A stretch of 64,000 bases of DNA from Otatea glauca (Eukaryota; Streptophyta; Magnoliopsida; Poales; Poaceae). Position numbers and translations under genes: made by a program. The stretch's first letter is position 1, and the number at the start of each line of letters is the position of its first letter. The stretch is taken from positions 45,430,918-45,494,917 of the forward strand of contig CM070730.1 of the NCBI GenBank assembly GCA_036346275.1. The letters run 5' to 3'. The notes beneath the pieces are model-generated. The model saw only the letters and a list, made by a program, of their open reading frames with translations. It was not told the origin of the DNA and did not search any database. Positions 44,519 to 56,918 of the stretch are shown piece after piece.

Positions 44519-47500
44519 TGTAACACCCTAAAAATTTGATCTAATTTAAACTTTGGATTATTTCTGATTTTTGAGAATTTTTGGGAATTTACTGGAATTT
44601 ACTTGGATTTATTCAAATATGGTTTTTCTTAAAATCCATTAAAATATTGCAAAAGCTTATGCAAAGTTATTTTGGAAATATCTTATTTGAGGTCCAAATG
44701 GCTCAAAGTATTTTCTGGAATTTTTCTGGATTTTTCCAGGTATTGTTGCTATTTATTTTGGCTTTGTTTATTTATATGATTTATTTCAATTAGAAAATCT
44801 TTGAAAATTAGATGAATAGTGTTAGGCTGGCCCAGCACTGTGCTTAGCCCGGTCCAACACCCCGAAAACCCTAGCCGCGCGCCGTCCGATTCCGATCGAA
44901 CGCTCGCCGTTGCGCCATGTCGCCAAGCGTTGGCAGCCGTCCAATCGAGTCCGCGTGGACGCTCAGGATTGCGCCACGTCGCCTCGTCTTCACGAGATCA
45001 CCGGAGAAGCGTGGGCCTTGATGCCCGTGAGTTCCACCGACGGTTTTGATGCACGTCGAGGCTCATTTAAGGGCTTCGGTTAGCGTGTCGTGTAGAGGAC
45101 TTCACGCCGCTCAGTTTGACTCCTTGCACGGACGTCGAGACGCTCCAGAGACCCTGGGAGAGCTCACCGTAGTTGCCCTTTCGCTCCGCCGCTGTTTTTG
45201 TCTCCTCTCGCCGCCGTCGGTCGTCTTCCGCCGTCGCCCAAGCCGGTTCCGAACTCCTCTGAGTTTGCCGCGCCGAACGAGCCACTTCATCACGTCGAAG
45301 AACCACCGTAGCGCCGTCAACCGCATCATCTTCCCCAGCTCCGGCGACCTGCTTCTTCCGCGTCGCCGTCGACCTCGCCGAACACCGCCGACCGTTCGAT
45401 CTTCATCGTGCCGCGCCGGTGAGTCCACGTCGCCCTTCTCTGTTTACGTTTGGATTAGATCTGTACCGTTAGATCTATAGATGTACGGCTTAGATTATAT
45501 CTAGAGTTTTACGTTGGTTGCGGTTTGGACCATTGGATTGTTTTTGAATGTTAGAGATTGAGCCACATCGCCTTGTGCACAGTAAACAGCTCCGTAAGCC
45601 TGCACCGTTGGATCGAATCTGAACGGTTGAGTTTAGATCTGGATTTTCCCTAAGGATCCGCGTCGGTCAAATTTGAACGAGTGGCGGTGATTGCGCCGCG
45701 CCCTCGCCGAATCGCGTGCAGCCGCGTGTCTGCGTAGTCTGAAGTGTGACCAAGTTTTGGCCGTCGATTTCCGCGGACCGTCGCGATTGCGGCGCGAGTC
45801 GCTGCGTATCCGAGGCATCGCTAGGCATGTGCGGGATCTGGCCATTGGATTCGGGCGCACCGTTAGATGCGTGCCGCGTGGCAGCGCGAAAATCGAGGTG
45901 CCACCGAGCTGAGCTTGCGCGTGAGATCTGTTCGTTGGATTGAGTGGACGGCCACGATTTAGCCACGTAACGAAGATCTGACCGTTAGATGAAGAATGGA
46001 CGAGATGTTGACACGTGTCTGTGCACGAATCTCGAGGCAATCGGCTGACGTCAATGGTGACGTCAGTGCTGACGTCATCAATGGGACCCACATGTCAACC
46101 CCGTGTACTGTTCTGTGGACCGAATCCACCGTGGACGAGAGCCGAGCCGTGGACCGGGCCCATGGACCGGAGCGACGTGGCAGCACCGGAGAGTGCCACG
46201 TGTCCCTTGACGTCATGCTGACGCAATAAATCGGGTTTTCAGTTGAAAAATATTTATGTTAATTCGGTTTATTCTTTTTAATATATTTGCAAACTTTGAA
46301 AGGCTATAACTTTTGCATTTGAACTCCGATTGGGGTGATTCCAGTCTCTAAAAATTTGGAAAATTTAGATATTTGTAATGGTGAATTTTATTTGAATTTG
46401 TGAGGTTATTTAGTCTACTGCTTTGGGTATTTATTGTATATATTATTTTTACACGTAGACGCAAGTTTGCCGGAAAGCTTCGAAGAAGAATTCGTCGCTC
46501 AAGACCAAGCTTCGGACCACGACTAGCAACTCTTTGAAGGCAAGTGATGATTTGACCATTTTGATCCCAGCTTCTTTTAATTATATATTTTGCTTTAAAA
46601 TTATGCATGCTAAATTAATTAAAAATGTATTTAAATGAATTTGGGTAATTTAGCTAATAAACCCATATTGTTAAAGTCACCTTGAAATTATTACTTGTAT
46701 GCCCTGAAATCATTGTCACCCTAGGTTGCTTGTACTAGTTGGATGATAATATTGTGTCAACACGGGAGGCTAGACCGTGATTAGACGCTTAGCCCTGCAA
46801 CGAGTCTTGCATGATCTTTTGGAAATACAGCAATATTGACTAATGAAATACTGAATGTATTATGAAAAAGTAGTGTGATGATGCTACATGATGAAATTGA
46901 AGTACAGAGACCTGTGTGGTTCCGTACCGATGTTGAGTTATTGCTGGCATGTGTTGCACAGTAATCGATCGGGTGGGAAATGATTTAGACTGGGGCAAGT
47001 GGCAAGAGGTTGTGTGCTAGGTGAGCCTGTGTGGCAATGGGTTAATGAGAGTCGTGAGTCTGTGTGCCAACTGAGTGATGGAAGTCTTGCCTTGGTCAGC
47101 TAAGGACTTCACCTTGCAAGTCTTTGAATTGAGTCACCCGTACAATCACATGTCTGGTATGGGACAGACCTAGTTGATTAGGGTTCTGATATCTTTCCTC
47201 TGATACCTTGGGGTGACAGTACACGGGGGTGTATCTGTGTGGGGGAGCGTACTTGTGCTTCAGCTTGGTGCCCATCCAACGGTGTTAGCCTGTCCTATAC
47301 TTCAGCTCTATGTGAGGGGAGTGATAGTGAAGGAAATACCAGAGAGGTTCATTGGTTAAGGAAGAGGTTCCTGAAAGGCTTCGTTACGTACAATCACCTG
47401 TGTGGTGAGCGGCTGTATCTTGTTGGTAAAGTGTACAACCTCTGCAGAGTGTCAAAACTATTCGAACAGCCATGCTCGCGGTATTGAGCATTGCTCGGGG

Positions 47501-48167
47501 ATTACAGTCAAGGGGTAGATTTTCAAAAATAAAATGTGAAGAGGGTGGCTGTGTGCTAGTGCTAAGAATGAACTGTTTAAGGCTGTGTGCCGAGAATCTT
47601 TAAAGAAAAACTGTTTGAAGAACTTAGCATTATATATAACTGTTTCACTGCTTTCAATCTAAATAAGATGCTAGTTTAAAAATGTTGTTTGATGCAAAAG
47701 AACCAAGTAAGCCAATTCTTCGGAATAAGCCTTGCTTGTAGTAATAGCACCGCATTCTGTGCATTACTTGCTAAGTGCCTTGAGTACTCACCCCTCCTTG
47801 CCTATCAACCTCGACATCAGTGGAGGAGTCTACGCCGGCCTGGGAGGAGGAGTACATTGAAGATCCGCACAATTATGGGGCAAGCCCAGTCGGTTTCCTG
47901 TGGCAAGATGAAGGTTTCCACGAAGTTTATTTGCTTTCCGCTGTTATCTTTGAATTACTCTGATAATGTAAGCCCTGCGTGGTTGATCTTATGTAAGCAG
48001 ACCATAAGGTCGTACAACTCAGTTTATATAAATGTTTGCACTATTTATTATGGTATCGTTGTGAATGTTTGTGATGTTTAACCCTGTAATGACTGTGTGT
48101 GCTAGCGTGATCCTGGACTAGCACAGAATACACAAAGGGTCCAGATTCTCAGAATCGAGTCCCGACA
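44519..48167 (+). mobile_element. Solo LTR of a chromovirus-like Gypsy element
   Basis: 3649 bp starting TGTAACACCCT and ending GAGTCCCGACA, flanked by a perfect GAGCC duplication (44514-44518, 48168-48172) with no internal sequence. It is related to, but clearly different from, the LTRs at 31911 and 40359. Removing it with one duplication copy restores the frame of the interrupted gene (LSPNSMTML). The terminal hairpin is gtgctag (48099-48105) with ctagcac (48118-48124). It was probably formed by recombination between two LTRs. Confidence 0.92.
47440..47469 (+). other. Conserved inverted-repeat block in LTR (copy 6)
   Basis: ctctgcagag (47440-47449) and ctattcgaacag (47458-47469, one mismatch), 698 bp before the LTR end. 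The cacac/gtgtg hairpin is not recognisable in this family. Confidence 0.6.
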
Positions 48168-48172
48168 GAGCC

Positions 48173-50396
48173 CCAATTCTATGACAATGCTCAGCGTGTT
48201 CATCCACCTTTGTGAGGCTTTTCTGGGCATCAGTCCGAGTCTCAACCTGTTCCGCCACTTCTATAATCTGAAGAGGGCGATGAAGAATGCAGTTGTTGGG
48301 GGTGTCAGTTTTCACCTCCCTAGCGGCGTGTCAAATTCTTATATTTCTGCCCCCGTTACCTCCTCCTAGCAGTCGAACTGGAAGAAACAGTGGTTTTACA
48401 TCACCTCTACGAACACCGTGAATTACCCCATAGCTTATTGGCCACTTTTACTTCATCTGATTGACCTCTGGACTAAGGTCCTTCCTGCAACTGCTCGAAC
48501 TTCTTATCATGTTCGAAAGATCAAGGAGCTAAGGAAAATCGGGTTGACTAGGTAGCACGTCGCTAGGGACTTCCTCACGCGCCAGTCGAGTCCGCTGAAA
48601 TGCAAAAATCACCTCGCTTGAAACTACTCCGGAGTCGATGATGCTACCAAGGACAATCCTGAAAGTAAGCATTTGCAATACTTTTGTTTTCCTTACTTTA
48701 GTCGATGAGTAGCAAACTGACTTGCCTTTCACCAGACATGCCGGACTCGGACATCTCCTCTAGAGTTAGCAAGATGTTCCAAGGCTCGGAGCCTGGCGCT
48801 TGCGGCGCCGAAGCTTACTCGCTTTCCAATCCACGGCCAGAGGTGAGTGCTCTGTCAGAGACATCTTCGCATCGTCCGTGCATCTGTTGTTTATTTTGAC
48901 TTAACATCTCCTCAAGTGGCCAAGTTCGACGATGTCAGTGAGCCGATCGAAGGAGTCATCAGCCTAGATGACAACATCCCCACCATATTTGAACCTTCTT
49001 TGGATGATCCAGCGCTTGTCATTGACCCCAGCGGGGGCAAAACGGCTCTGGAACAAGAGGCGACCGAATGTCCTCAAGCAAGGAGGTCAGTGTCTCTAGC
49101 ACTCCGTCGACCAGCCAAACGGCTCCAAACCTCATCGGTGCGTCCGTCGGACCAAGTATCCTTTAATTGTTCGCTTGGATGTTATGGGATCGTTCCAGAT
49201 GTAATTCAACAAATGTTGGATGATCAGCGAGTCGCCTAGGGGGGTCGAAGTGCACAGGTCAATGACTCTGCAGGGATCTCCATCGACCAGACCAGTCGAA
49301 CAGGTATCACTACTATCGAACATTGTCTCCTTTATTAGCGAACTTCCGCTCACAACAGCTGCTTGCTATGCAGATTATCCTGTCGACCACTGACCCGCCG
49401 GCGCCATGTCGTCTACCAGCCGCACCAATTGAGAAAACAACCACTAGAGTCATGCCGGTCCTGACAAATGTGCATGCGAGAATTCAACTAGCGGGGTGAG
49501 TTATCCTCCCTTTCCCCTCATGAACTTCTTCTTTTTGTTCATTAGAGGTGCTTAGGCGAATTGCCTTTCTGCTGGAAGGGTACGCCCAGCGGTGTCGTTG
49601 ACACAACACCCGTGGCGACAACATCATCCTTCGGCACGACCGATACAACTGTAGCTCCCCTCTTGGAGGATCCCGCTGAGCATACCTGCAAATCCGCAAC
49701 AGTGACCGATCAAGATCCTCCAGCTTCTTCAGTGCCTCGTGCGTTCTGGTCCGTTCTGAAACCCCAAATCGAGGTATGTGAACACGAAACCCCCTGTTCT
49801 GCCTTCCACTCTTCCCCTCACTCTGTTTTGACGCTTCTGGCTTTGTATCGCAGCACGCGGCCAAAATCCTGCTTGAGGCCAAAGCCTTCTGCAATCAAAT
49901 CCACCAGGAGACCGAGCGGCTCATGGCTTCTCAAGATCAAATACTCAAGATGAAGAATACCAAGCTGGAGGCACTTAGGGCCAAATTGAAAACCACTTAG
50001 GCTGAAGCTGAAGAACGAAAGAAGAAGCTAACATCTAAAAATGCTGCTGCGGAAGCTGCATTGGTCGAGGCCAAGGCCAGTCGGGACGAGGCAAAGGCGG
50101 GCAAGCAAGGAGTCGAGTTCAAAAAGGCTGCAACAGATGCGGCACTCGCCACTCTGCATTCGAAGACACTCGATCACATGACCACCTCGGCTTGTCTTGT
50201 GACCTCATACATGCTTGGCATGGTGAAGAGCCATCATCTGGACCTGGACTTTTTAGGACTGGATGAAGGATTCGTGTGTGGGGTGAGTGAAGCTGCTGAC
50301 CACATCGAGTCCTTCGCAAGCCTTGCCGAGAGGTTCATGGACGGATTGGAGCTATCACTTGGTGATGATGACGACAACCAAGGTCCTCTGGCCTAA
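48173..50396 (+). pseudogene. Antisense extra gene of the Tat-type element, remainder
   Basis: It continues from 44518 with SVFIHLCEAFLGISPSLNLF, a hallmark of the PF04195-like domain. It becomes discontinuous, with intron-like gaps and stops (for example near 48367, 49237 and 49998). The last part, from 49855 to 50396, is a Lys/Glu/Ala-rich coiled coil ending in an acidic tail (LSLGDDDDNQGPLA). The arrangement of an N-terminal domain and a C-terminal coiled coil is usual for this family. Exact exon borders cannot be fixed by eye. Confidence 0.65.
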
Positions 50397-51103
50397 CCAT
50401 GCCGATGTAAAGATCAACACTTTCATATTACTGTGATCTTTAATGATAGCACTAACTAATCTACTTGTCCATCATGCTTTGTCTACTATTTCCTTGTCGA
50501 TGAAACAGAGTAGCACAAGTAGATGCATATTCAATTTAGCACTCATAGGTCCTTAGTAAGCGGCGTCATAGCCGAACGCATGCCTGATGGTATCTACACA
50601 CAATGCTAAAAAAACTTCTGTTAAATGACTTAGCCCCAGAGCGTGCACTTGGAGAAGCCATACATAACATAAATGCTATATATGTTGAAAAGAACACACA
50701 CGAGTTTTACAAGCCTTTATCGATCATGTGACTTAGACTCTGTAGCGAACAAGAACTTGCTGAGCAGTGCATGTAGAAACGACTAGAGGTCTCATCTCCC
50801 GTCGGCCGCTAAGCTTTAGATGTCTAACAATCTAATGCTCGTATGCTCATAGGATAGAATTACTCATTGCCGGATTCAGGCATGGCCACACTTTAGTTTT
50901 GTTTACTGATATGCTAAGTGCGCAATCGAGTAAATGCATGCAAAAAATCGCATGTCTCAAAGAGAAAAAGAGAAGACTGTGCCAACTACGCCTTGCTCAA
51001 TAACTATATTGACCAGGAAAAAAGGAGAGGTACTGAGTTACCTGTAGCCCCCGACTCCTTACTCGATTAAATGTCATCAAGTAGGGAGTGATGCAAGCAC
51101 AAC
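50397..51103. other. Interior of the Tat-type element without a gene
   Basis: I see no gene. A further polypurine-like motif (plus strand tagcccccgactcc near 51044) recurs here. The element stops at 51103, where an LTR fragment begins. Confidence 0.45.
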
Positions 51104-51751
51104 TGTAACATCCCAAAAATTTGAGTTTCGGAATGTTTGAATTTGAAAATGAACCATTTGTATTTTTTCCAATTTAATCAAGCTTAATTTGAATTTTCTA
51201 TTAATGAAAGGATTTAATTTGACTAAACTATTAATCAAAAAAAATATTTTTGGAGATTTATCTGAATTTATTTGCTATTTATTTGAATTTATTTGTTTTT
51301 ATTTGAAGTTCTGGAATTATATTAATTCAAAAAATGATTTTATTTCGAAAATCTTCTCCCGGGCCGAATCTTCCGCAGCCCATCCCTATCCCTCCGTCAG
51401 CCGGCTGCCGTCGGCCAATTTGCTTCCCGCTTCAGCTCGCTTCGCAGGTTCGCCCTGCCCAGCCAGTCCGCGCGCAACCGCCGTCGGATGGGCAACGCGT
51501 GTGCTGCTCGGATCGCGCCATTGCGCCACCGCAACCCTAACCCTAATCACCTCTGTGTCCGCTACTGCTCTCGGTTTCTGGATTTGGCTTGCCTCTCGAG
51601 GGCTATAAATGCCGTGTTGCACCCCTTCCGAGGTTATCCATGTTGCGCCGCACCCGCCGCCCTATTTCGCGTCACTCGGGACCTCTCCGTTGCTTCGTGC
51701 GCCCTCGCCGAAGTACTCCGCCTCAGCCGAAGCTTTACACGCATGGATCTT
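51104..51751 (+). repeat. Fragment of a plus-strand long LTR (first 648 bp)
   Basis: It starts tgtaacatcccaaaaattt, like the other long LTRs, then has GC-rich sequence with aaccctaaccctaa (51533-51546) and ctataaatgcc (51603). It is cut at 51751 where a minus-strand LTR begins. The rest of this LTR is not in the window. Confidence 0.65.
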
Positions 51752-52425
51752 TGTCGGGACCCAAATATACAAATCCGGACCCTCTGTGTATACTGCACTA
51801 GTCCAGGATCACGCTAGTGCACACAGGCTCAACATCAGTAAATATCACAATCATACATAGCGGAAGTATTATGAAAGACATCATATATTAAATATTACTA
51901 GTTGTATGACCTCATGGTCAACTTACATGAGCATGCCTCATAAGGCTGAATAACAAATTAAATCAGCAATGAATGAAAACGTAGACAACCCTTCAAGATA
52001 CCACGTGCAACCGACAAGGCTTGTTCCCTAAACATTCGTCTCTTCCGGTACTTCTCCTCCAAAGATTGATGCAAACTTCTCAACTGGTGATGTTGTCGCT
52101 GGCAAGGGTGAGTATATAAAGCACTCAACAAGTTGTGCCGTAATGCAATTCTAACATAGCTATATGTAAGGCTTATTCCAAAGGATAGACTATCGGGCTA
52201 TTTTTCAACAAAGCAAGATTTATGAGCAAATACAATAAATAGATTGTAAAGATCAGAAACAAATAACAAGAATACATAGATTCAAGATTTCTCAAGTAAA
52301 CCAAGTTTTTCAATCCTTACTCAAGTTCCACCTCCCATGGCAATCGCCATTCATCCTGTGTTTTATTTTACAAAAGTCTAACCCTTAATCAGAATTCCGA
52401 GCATTGCTCAATACCATGAGCATGG

Positions 52426-52525
52426 CTATTCGAATAGTTTTACACTCTGCAGAGGTTATACACTTTACCCACACGACATGATCGACTCTTGGTGCCATGC
52501 AATTAACACACTTCCTTTGGTGTGT
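52426..52525 (-). other. Conserved inverted-repeat block in LTR (copy 7)
   Basis: ctattcgaatag (52426-52437), ctctgcagag (52445-52454) and acacac/gtgtgt (52506-52511 with 52520-52525), with order reversed because the LTR is on the minus strand. The block lies 674 bp from the LTR end. Confidence 0.7.
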
Positions 52526-53028
52526 CGGCAGAGAGATCATGATAAAGCCTTTACAAAGCTCTGCATTAACCCAGTACTACCCGCTGAGGTTTCAACACTG
52601 AAGGGTTAAACCACCACGAAAAGGCCCCCCTCTTGCGCCATGTGAGTTAATTCGTACACCCGGGACTCACACCACCAATGGTAGTACCAAGCTAAAATAT
52701 TACTAATTAATCAGCTAGGCTGTCCCATTCGAGACATGTGGTTGCAAGAGAGACTCAGGTCAAAGGCTTGCAAGGTTAAGTCCTTAAAATGACCAAGGCA
52801 AGGCTTCCACATACCCTTGCCAATCCTGGCCCACCTTGGCACACTGCCCCTTGCCACTTGCCTCAATCTAAATCATTACCACCCCAGTTGATTACCAAGC
52901 ACCACATGCCACCAACATTTCAATCTAGTTTTGTGACCTCCTCGCCACGACAACTTAATATCACTGTGTGACAACACATGACACACCAATTCATAAACAT
53001 TATTCCATATTCCATTAGTCAAAATTAA

Positions 53029-53250
53029 GGCCCTGTTTGGTAGAGCTCCAGATCCCAGCTCCATCTCAGATCTGAATCTTGTAGGTTAAAATAAATTGAA
53101 TTAAGTTTATATTTTTAGTCTAAAATGTAAATAAAATGACTCACCTAAGCACTCTTAATATATCTACAACTCCAGCTCCACGGATCTGTGGAGCTAGAAA
53201 TACCTAACTCCACCAGATCTGGTGGAGCTGGAGCCGTACCAAACACGCCC
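53029..53250. mobile_element. Tourist-like MITE (PIF/Harbinger type)
   Basis: 222 bp with terminal inverted repeats ggccctgtttggta and gggcgtgtttggta (the latter read from the right end), extended by further gagctccag-type pairing. The 3-bp duplication TAA flanks it (53026-53028, 53251-53253). The related LTRs at about 33715 and 42180 lack the insert at the same place, so the empty site is directly visible. It carries no coding capacity. Confidence 0.92.
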
Positions 53251-55120
53251 TAAGTATCAACATTCGGACACATGTGATGACGTGGCATGGCTAAGCAATC
53301 TACCACGGTCTAACTAGCCCATGTTGATTATCAATATTAACCAACTATTAATTAACCATCCTAGGGTAACAATAAGATCATGGCATACAATTGGCAAGGC
53401 GGTTTCAATTCAAATAGGCATGTTATCTAATTCCCAGATTAATTGAAATCATTTATACACATAAAATATCATGCATAAATTTAAGAGACAAAATAACAAT
53501 TTTGTGAAATCAGGTGCAACATGGTCAAAGCACAACTTGCCATAGAGAAGCCCTTATTCTTGCTCTAGACCCTGGTCTTGAGTCGACGGATCTTCCTCGG
53601 ATAATTCGCACAATTCGACGTCTACGCGAAATGAAAGAGATAGTAATAAATAGCCAAAATAGAGAGCAATATCAACTCCAAAAATCCAATACAATTCACC
53701 ATTAAATAGGGCATGATTTTACAAATTTTTAGAATCTAGAATCACCTCAATCGGAGCTCGAATGCAAAAGTTATAGCTATTCAAAGTTTGAAATAAAAGA
53801 TAAATCAGGAAAAAGGAAAATCCGAATTAACATCATTATTTTTATACGGAAAATAGCATTTATGACGTCACACTGACGTCAGCGGACACGTGGCCCAAAC
53901 AGGTGCTGACATGCGGCGCAACCACGGCGTGACACGCGTCTCCGGCGCATGGACTCGGTCCACGGCCGACGCTGATCCACGGTGGACTCGGCGCACGGCG
54001 CTTCCGTGCCAGCGCCCACCTCGCGGCGCAATCACAAACGCCGATCCAGATCCGACGGCTGGCGAAGGGGTGAGACGCGGCACGATCTACACCGACGGAT
54101 CTAATCTAACGGTTGAAACCTTACCCGAGCCGTTCACTGCAGATCGCGTCCACGCGGCTCAATCTCGTGCGTTCACGGAGGATCGGACGGCTGACGACAC
54201 TCGACCCCGACGATGGCGTCGCAGCGGTGCAGCTTCACCGGAGCGGAGGAAGACGACCACCCGCACGGCGTTCGGAGCAGTTCCAACGAGAAGAAGTGGC
54301 GTCCCCGACGTGACGTGACGCGACGCGACGTTCCCGGATCTGGAACCCAAGCAGCAAACGGCGGCTTGACGGCGGTGGAAGAGGACGAAAACCACGGCGG
54401 ATGCGTCGACAAACTTCGGCGAGCTCGCGCGGGCTACCGGCGGTGGCACGTGCGACAAAAGCTAGGGCTGCAGGTGCGGCTTGCCTCGCACTACCCGACA
54501 CGCAAGGCGGCGCTTTAAATAGCGGCCTCGACGAGCGTGCACGGGACGGAAACCAATCCCGAGGATCGCGGGATGACGGCGGCGCTGCGGATTCGGAGAG
54601 ATCCGACGAAGTCAACGTGGCGCAATCGCAGGCGCACACGTGGCCGCGGATCGACGACTTGCAGCATGCGGGCGACGCGGTGAAGGCACAGCCGTTGAAT
54701 CACAATCCCACGGCTGATCGGATTAGGGTTAGGGTTTCAGCGCTGGGCTGGGCCGCTCACGCTGGGCCTATCGCGCACAGTGCTGGGCTTGGGCCCAGTA
54801 TTGTTCACGGGTTTTCCAAAGCTTTTTGATTTAAATTAATTCCCGAAATTAGATTAATTCATTTAAGGCAATGAAAATATCAGTAAAATTCCCATAAAAT
54901 TCTCATAAATAATTTGAGGCATTTGGAACTCAAATAAAATATTTTTGGCAAAACTTTATATTCACTTTGCATATATTTAATTAGTTTTCTCGAAAGGCCA
55001 ATATACTTAATTTAAAATAAATTTAGATAAATCCAGAGAAAAATCCAAATAAATTCCAGAAAATCATAAAATGCATAAAAACAATAAAATAATAATTAAG
55101 GCAAATTTTGGGATGTTACA

Positions 55121-55440
55121 AACCTCTCCGCCTTAACAGAATCTCGACCCCGATATTTAGAGCTGACTAGGGAATAGGTTTGAAAAATCTGACTTCAGGT
55201 CCTCCTCTCGCTCCCAGGTAGCTTCATTCTCTGAATGATTGCCTCATTGAACTTAGGAAAAGCAAACAGACTTATTCCTGGTTCTGCGATCCATAACATC
55301 TGTAATAGTGACATGTTCGACAACCGCCCCCAGGGGCACATCCCCTCCGCCTGCGTTTCGCCATCGTCATTGTCTTGATTGGCAATCGGCTCTCTAGTGA
55401 GATCCCTTGCTCCCTCACCATTGTGACGCACTACTTCTTT
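55121..55440 (-). pseudogene. Integrase C-terminal tail of the minus-strand chromovirus
   Basis: On the minus strand, EATWEREEDLKSDFSNLF-like reading matches the tail at 40270-40310, with several frameshifts. A purine-rich stretch (gttaaggcggagagg) lies just before the LTR. The element is truncated beyond about 55440. Confidence 0.7.
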
Positions 55441-56100
55441 TTTGCTGGCTCAATTCTTTCAGTATTTATCTTGAGTCCAATTAATTTGAACATGACCGTT
55501 CACTTCTCTAACATTGTCTAGTCACTACCACAGAAAGATTTATATTAGACGCCTCATCACAGATGGTTTTGAAACACCGTTTATGATAATTTAGTATCAC
55601 TGAAGGTTTTAGCTAAAAACCGTCAATGATGTTAATTCATATCACTGTTGGTTTTTGGTTAAAATTGACCGTGTTATATCCCAAAATTTTGAATTCTCCC
55701 TCCCTCCCCTCCCCCACCACATTGGTACGAACCGTCCAAAATTTTGAATTCTTCCTCCCTTGAATTCTCTGGATATTTAATAACTCATGATTTTGGAGTC
55801 TAGTGCCCCATGGTAGCAGTAGAGGCCAAAGGCCAATGTAGAGAAGTGAAGTTTCATGAACGCGCTAAGGTAAGAACGAAAATGAGATATATCTCTCTCT
55901 CTTGTATCTTCATGCTTCCCTTTCTCCATTACATGATCGTTGTTTCTTTTTTGGTACAGTTTGGCGCATTTGGTGTTTGAAACGAAACAAGCAATTCATA
56001 ATCTTTTTTGGTGTTTGATAAAAATCACAGCCTGTGTAGTTAATTGGGAGGGTCTGTGGTGTGTTCTAATTATTTGGTTGTTCATTCACAACTAAACCGC

Positions 56101-56679
56101 GACGCCCGCGAAATTGAGAGCTTCTACCAACAGTACTATGAAAACTACGTATGTGCTCTCAACAAAGGGGAACAAGCCGACAGGTAATTCCCAATTCCTA
56201 AACTATACTCCAATCTCCACTATAAATTCAATCCCCCACCATCACACACCCAGTCCCATGCCAATGTCTCCTGCAGGGCTCAACTTGGGAAGGCCTACCA
56301 GATGGCTGGAGTCCATCCCTCTTCGAGGTGCTCTGCGTCGTCAACAAGAATGAGAAGGTTGAAGAAGTTAACCCAGAGGTTCATGCTCACTATCTTGTGC
56401 AAGAGAAGAAAGACATCATGCAGCTGGAGGAGGTATGTACCCTCAAAATAACAATGACACCATGTACTGGTTCAATGAAAGAAACTGACGTGGTTGTCAA
56501 TTGCAATCTTAACAGATCAAAGCATGAGTCGCAGCGGTGCGGAACACGCGGGGCTTGACCTTGTCTTCTGCATTTGAGCCAGACAGGCAGAAGGGGAATG
56601 GTCTTGATTTGCTGGATTGGTTGAGAGCTATGTTTGGCTTTCAAGTGTGCTAGTGTGCAGCGGGACAGTGTTAGGAATC
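56101..56679 (+). pseudogene. Captured callose synthase (glucan synthase-like) gene fragment
   Basis: Three exons and the start of a fourth from the N-terminal cytosolic region of a callose synthase. Exon 56101-56183 reads DAREIESFYQQYYENYV. Exon 56277-56432 reads AQLGKAYQMAG, then (after a 5-bp insertion) LFEVLCVVNKNEKVEEVNPE. Exon 56516-56644 reads LTLSSAFEPDRQKG and LDLLDWLRAMFGFQ. Introns with GT/AG borders remain at 56184-56276 and 56433-56515, plus a 16-bp intron relic at 56645-56660. An early stop, the frameshift and a deletion inside exon 2 exclude function. Retained introns show DNA-level capture. Exon 4 is cut at 56679 by the Copia insertion and resumes at 63267. Confidence 0.88.
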
Positions 56680-56906
56680 TGTTAAGAAACCCTAATAGCC
56701 CATTGGAAGGCCCATGTGGTCCCTTAGCCAAAACCATGGATGAGCGCTATAAAAGGAGGAGGGGTCCTCCCTAATGTACATGCATTCAATAGTAATAAAG
56801 TATTTCCACTGTTGCTCTCCCTAAACACGTGTCTCTCTCTCTTTCTGTTCTCCACTTTAGATCTGTTCGGGAACCCCGGACTATTCGATAGCGAGGTTCC
56901 TAAACA
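56680..56906 (+). repeat. 5' LTR of the Copia element
   Basis: 227 bp with a TATA box (tataaaa, 56748-56754). A CT-rich stretch (ctctctctctttct) follows downstream. It is the partner of 63035-63261. Confidence 0.93.
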
Positions 56907-56907
56907 C

Positions 56908-56918
56908 GTTATCAGCAC
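56908..56918 (+). promoter_or_regulatory. Copia primer-binding site
   Basis: gttatcagcac, directly after the 5' LTR; a primer site common in plant Copia elements. Confidence 0.7.

Larger units (their letters stand above)
51752..55120 (-). repeat. 3' LTR of a minus-strand chromovirus
   Basis: On the minus strand it starts TGTAACATCCC (55120) and ends GGGTCCCGACA (51752), 3369 bp including a 222-bp MITE. It is a relative of the LTRs at 31911 and 40359. Inside the element boundary at 55121 a purine-rich tract and integrase-tail sequence follow. The terminal hairpin arms are at 51795-51801 and 51814-51820. A telomere-like ccctaaccctaa (minus strand, around 54720) and a TATA-like tttaaata (54515-54522) mark the promoter. 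Confidence 0.88.

Noticed and set aside
51533..51546. Possible interstitial telomere repeat (aaccctaaccctaa)
   Set aside because: Only two units inside an LTR promoter region; better read as a telo-box.
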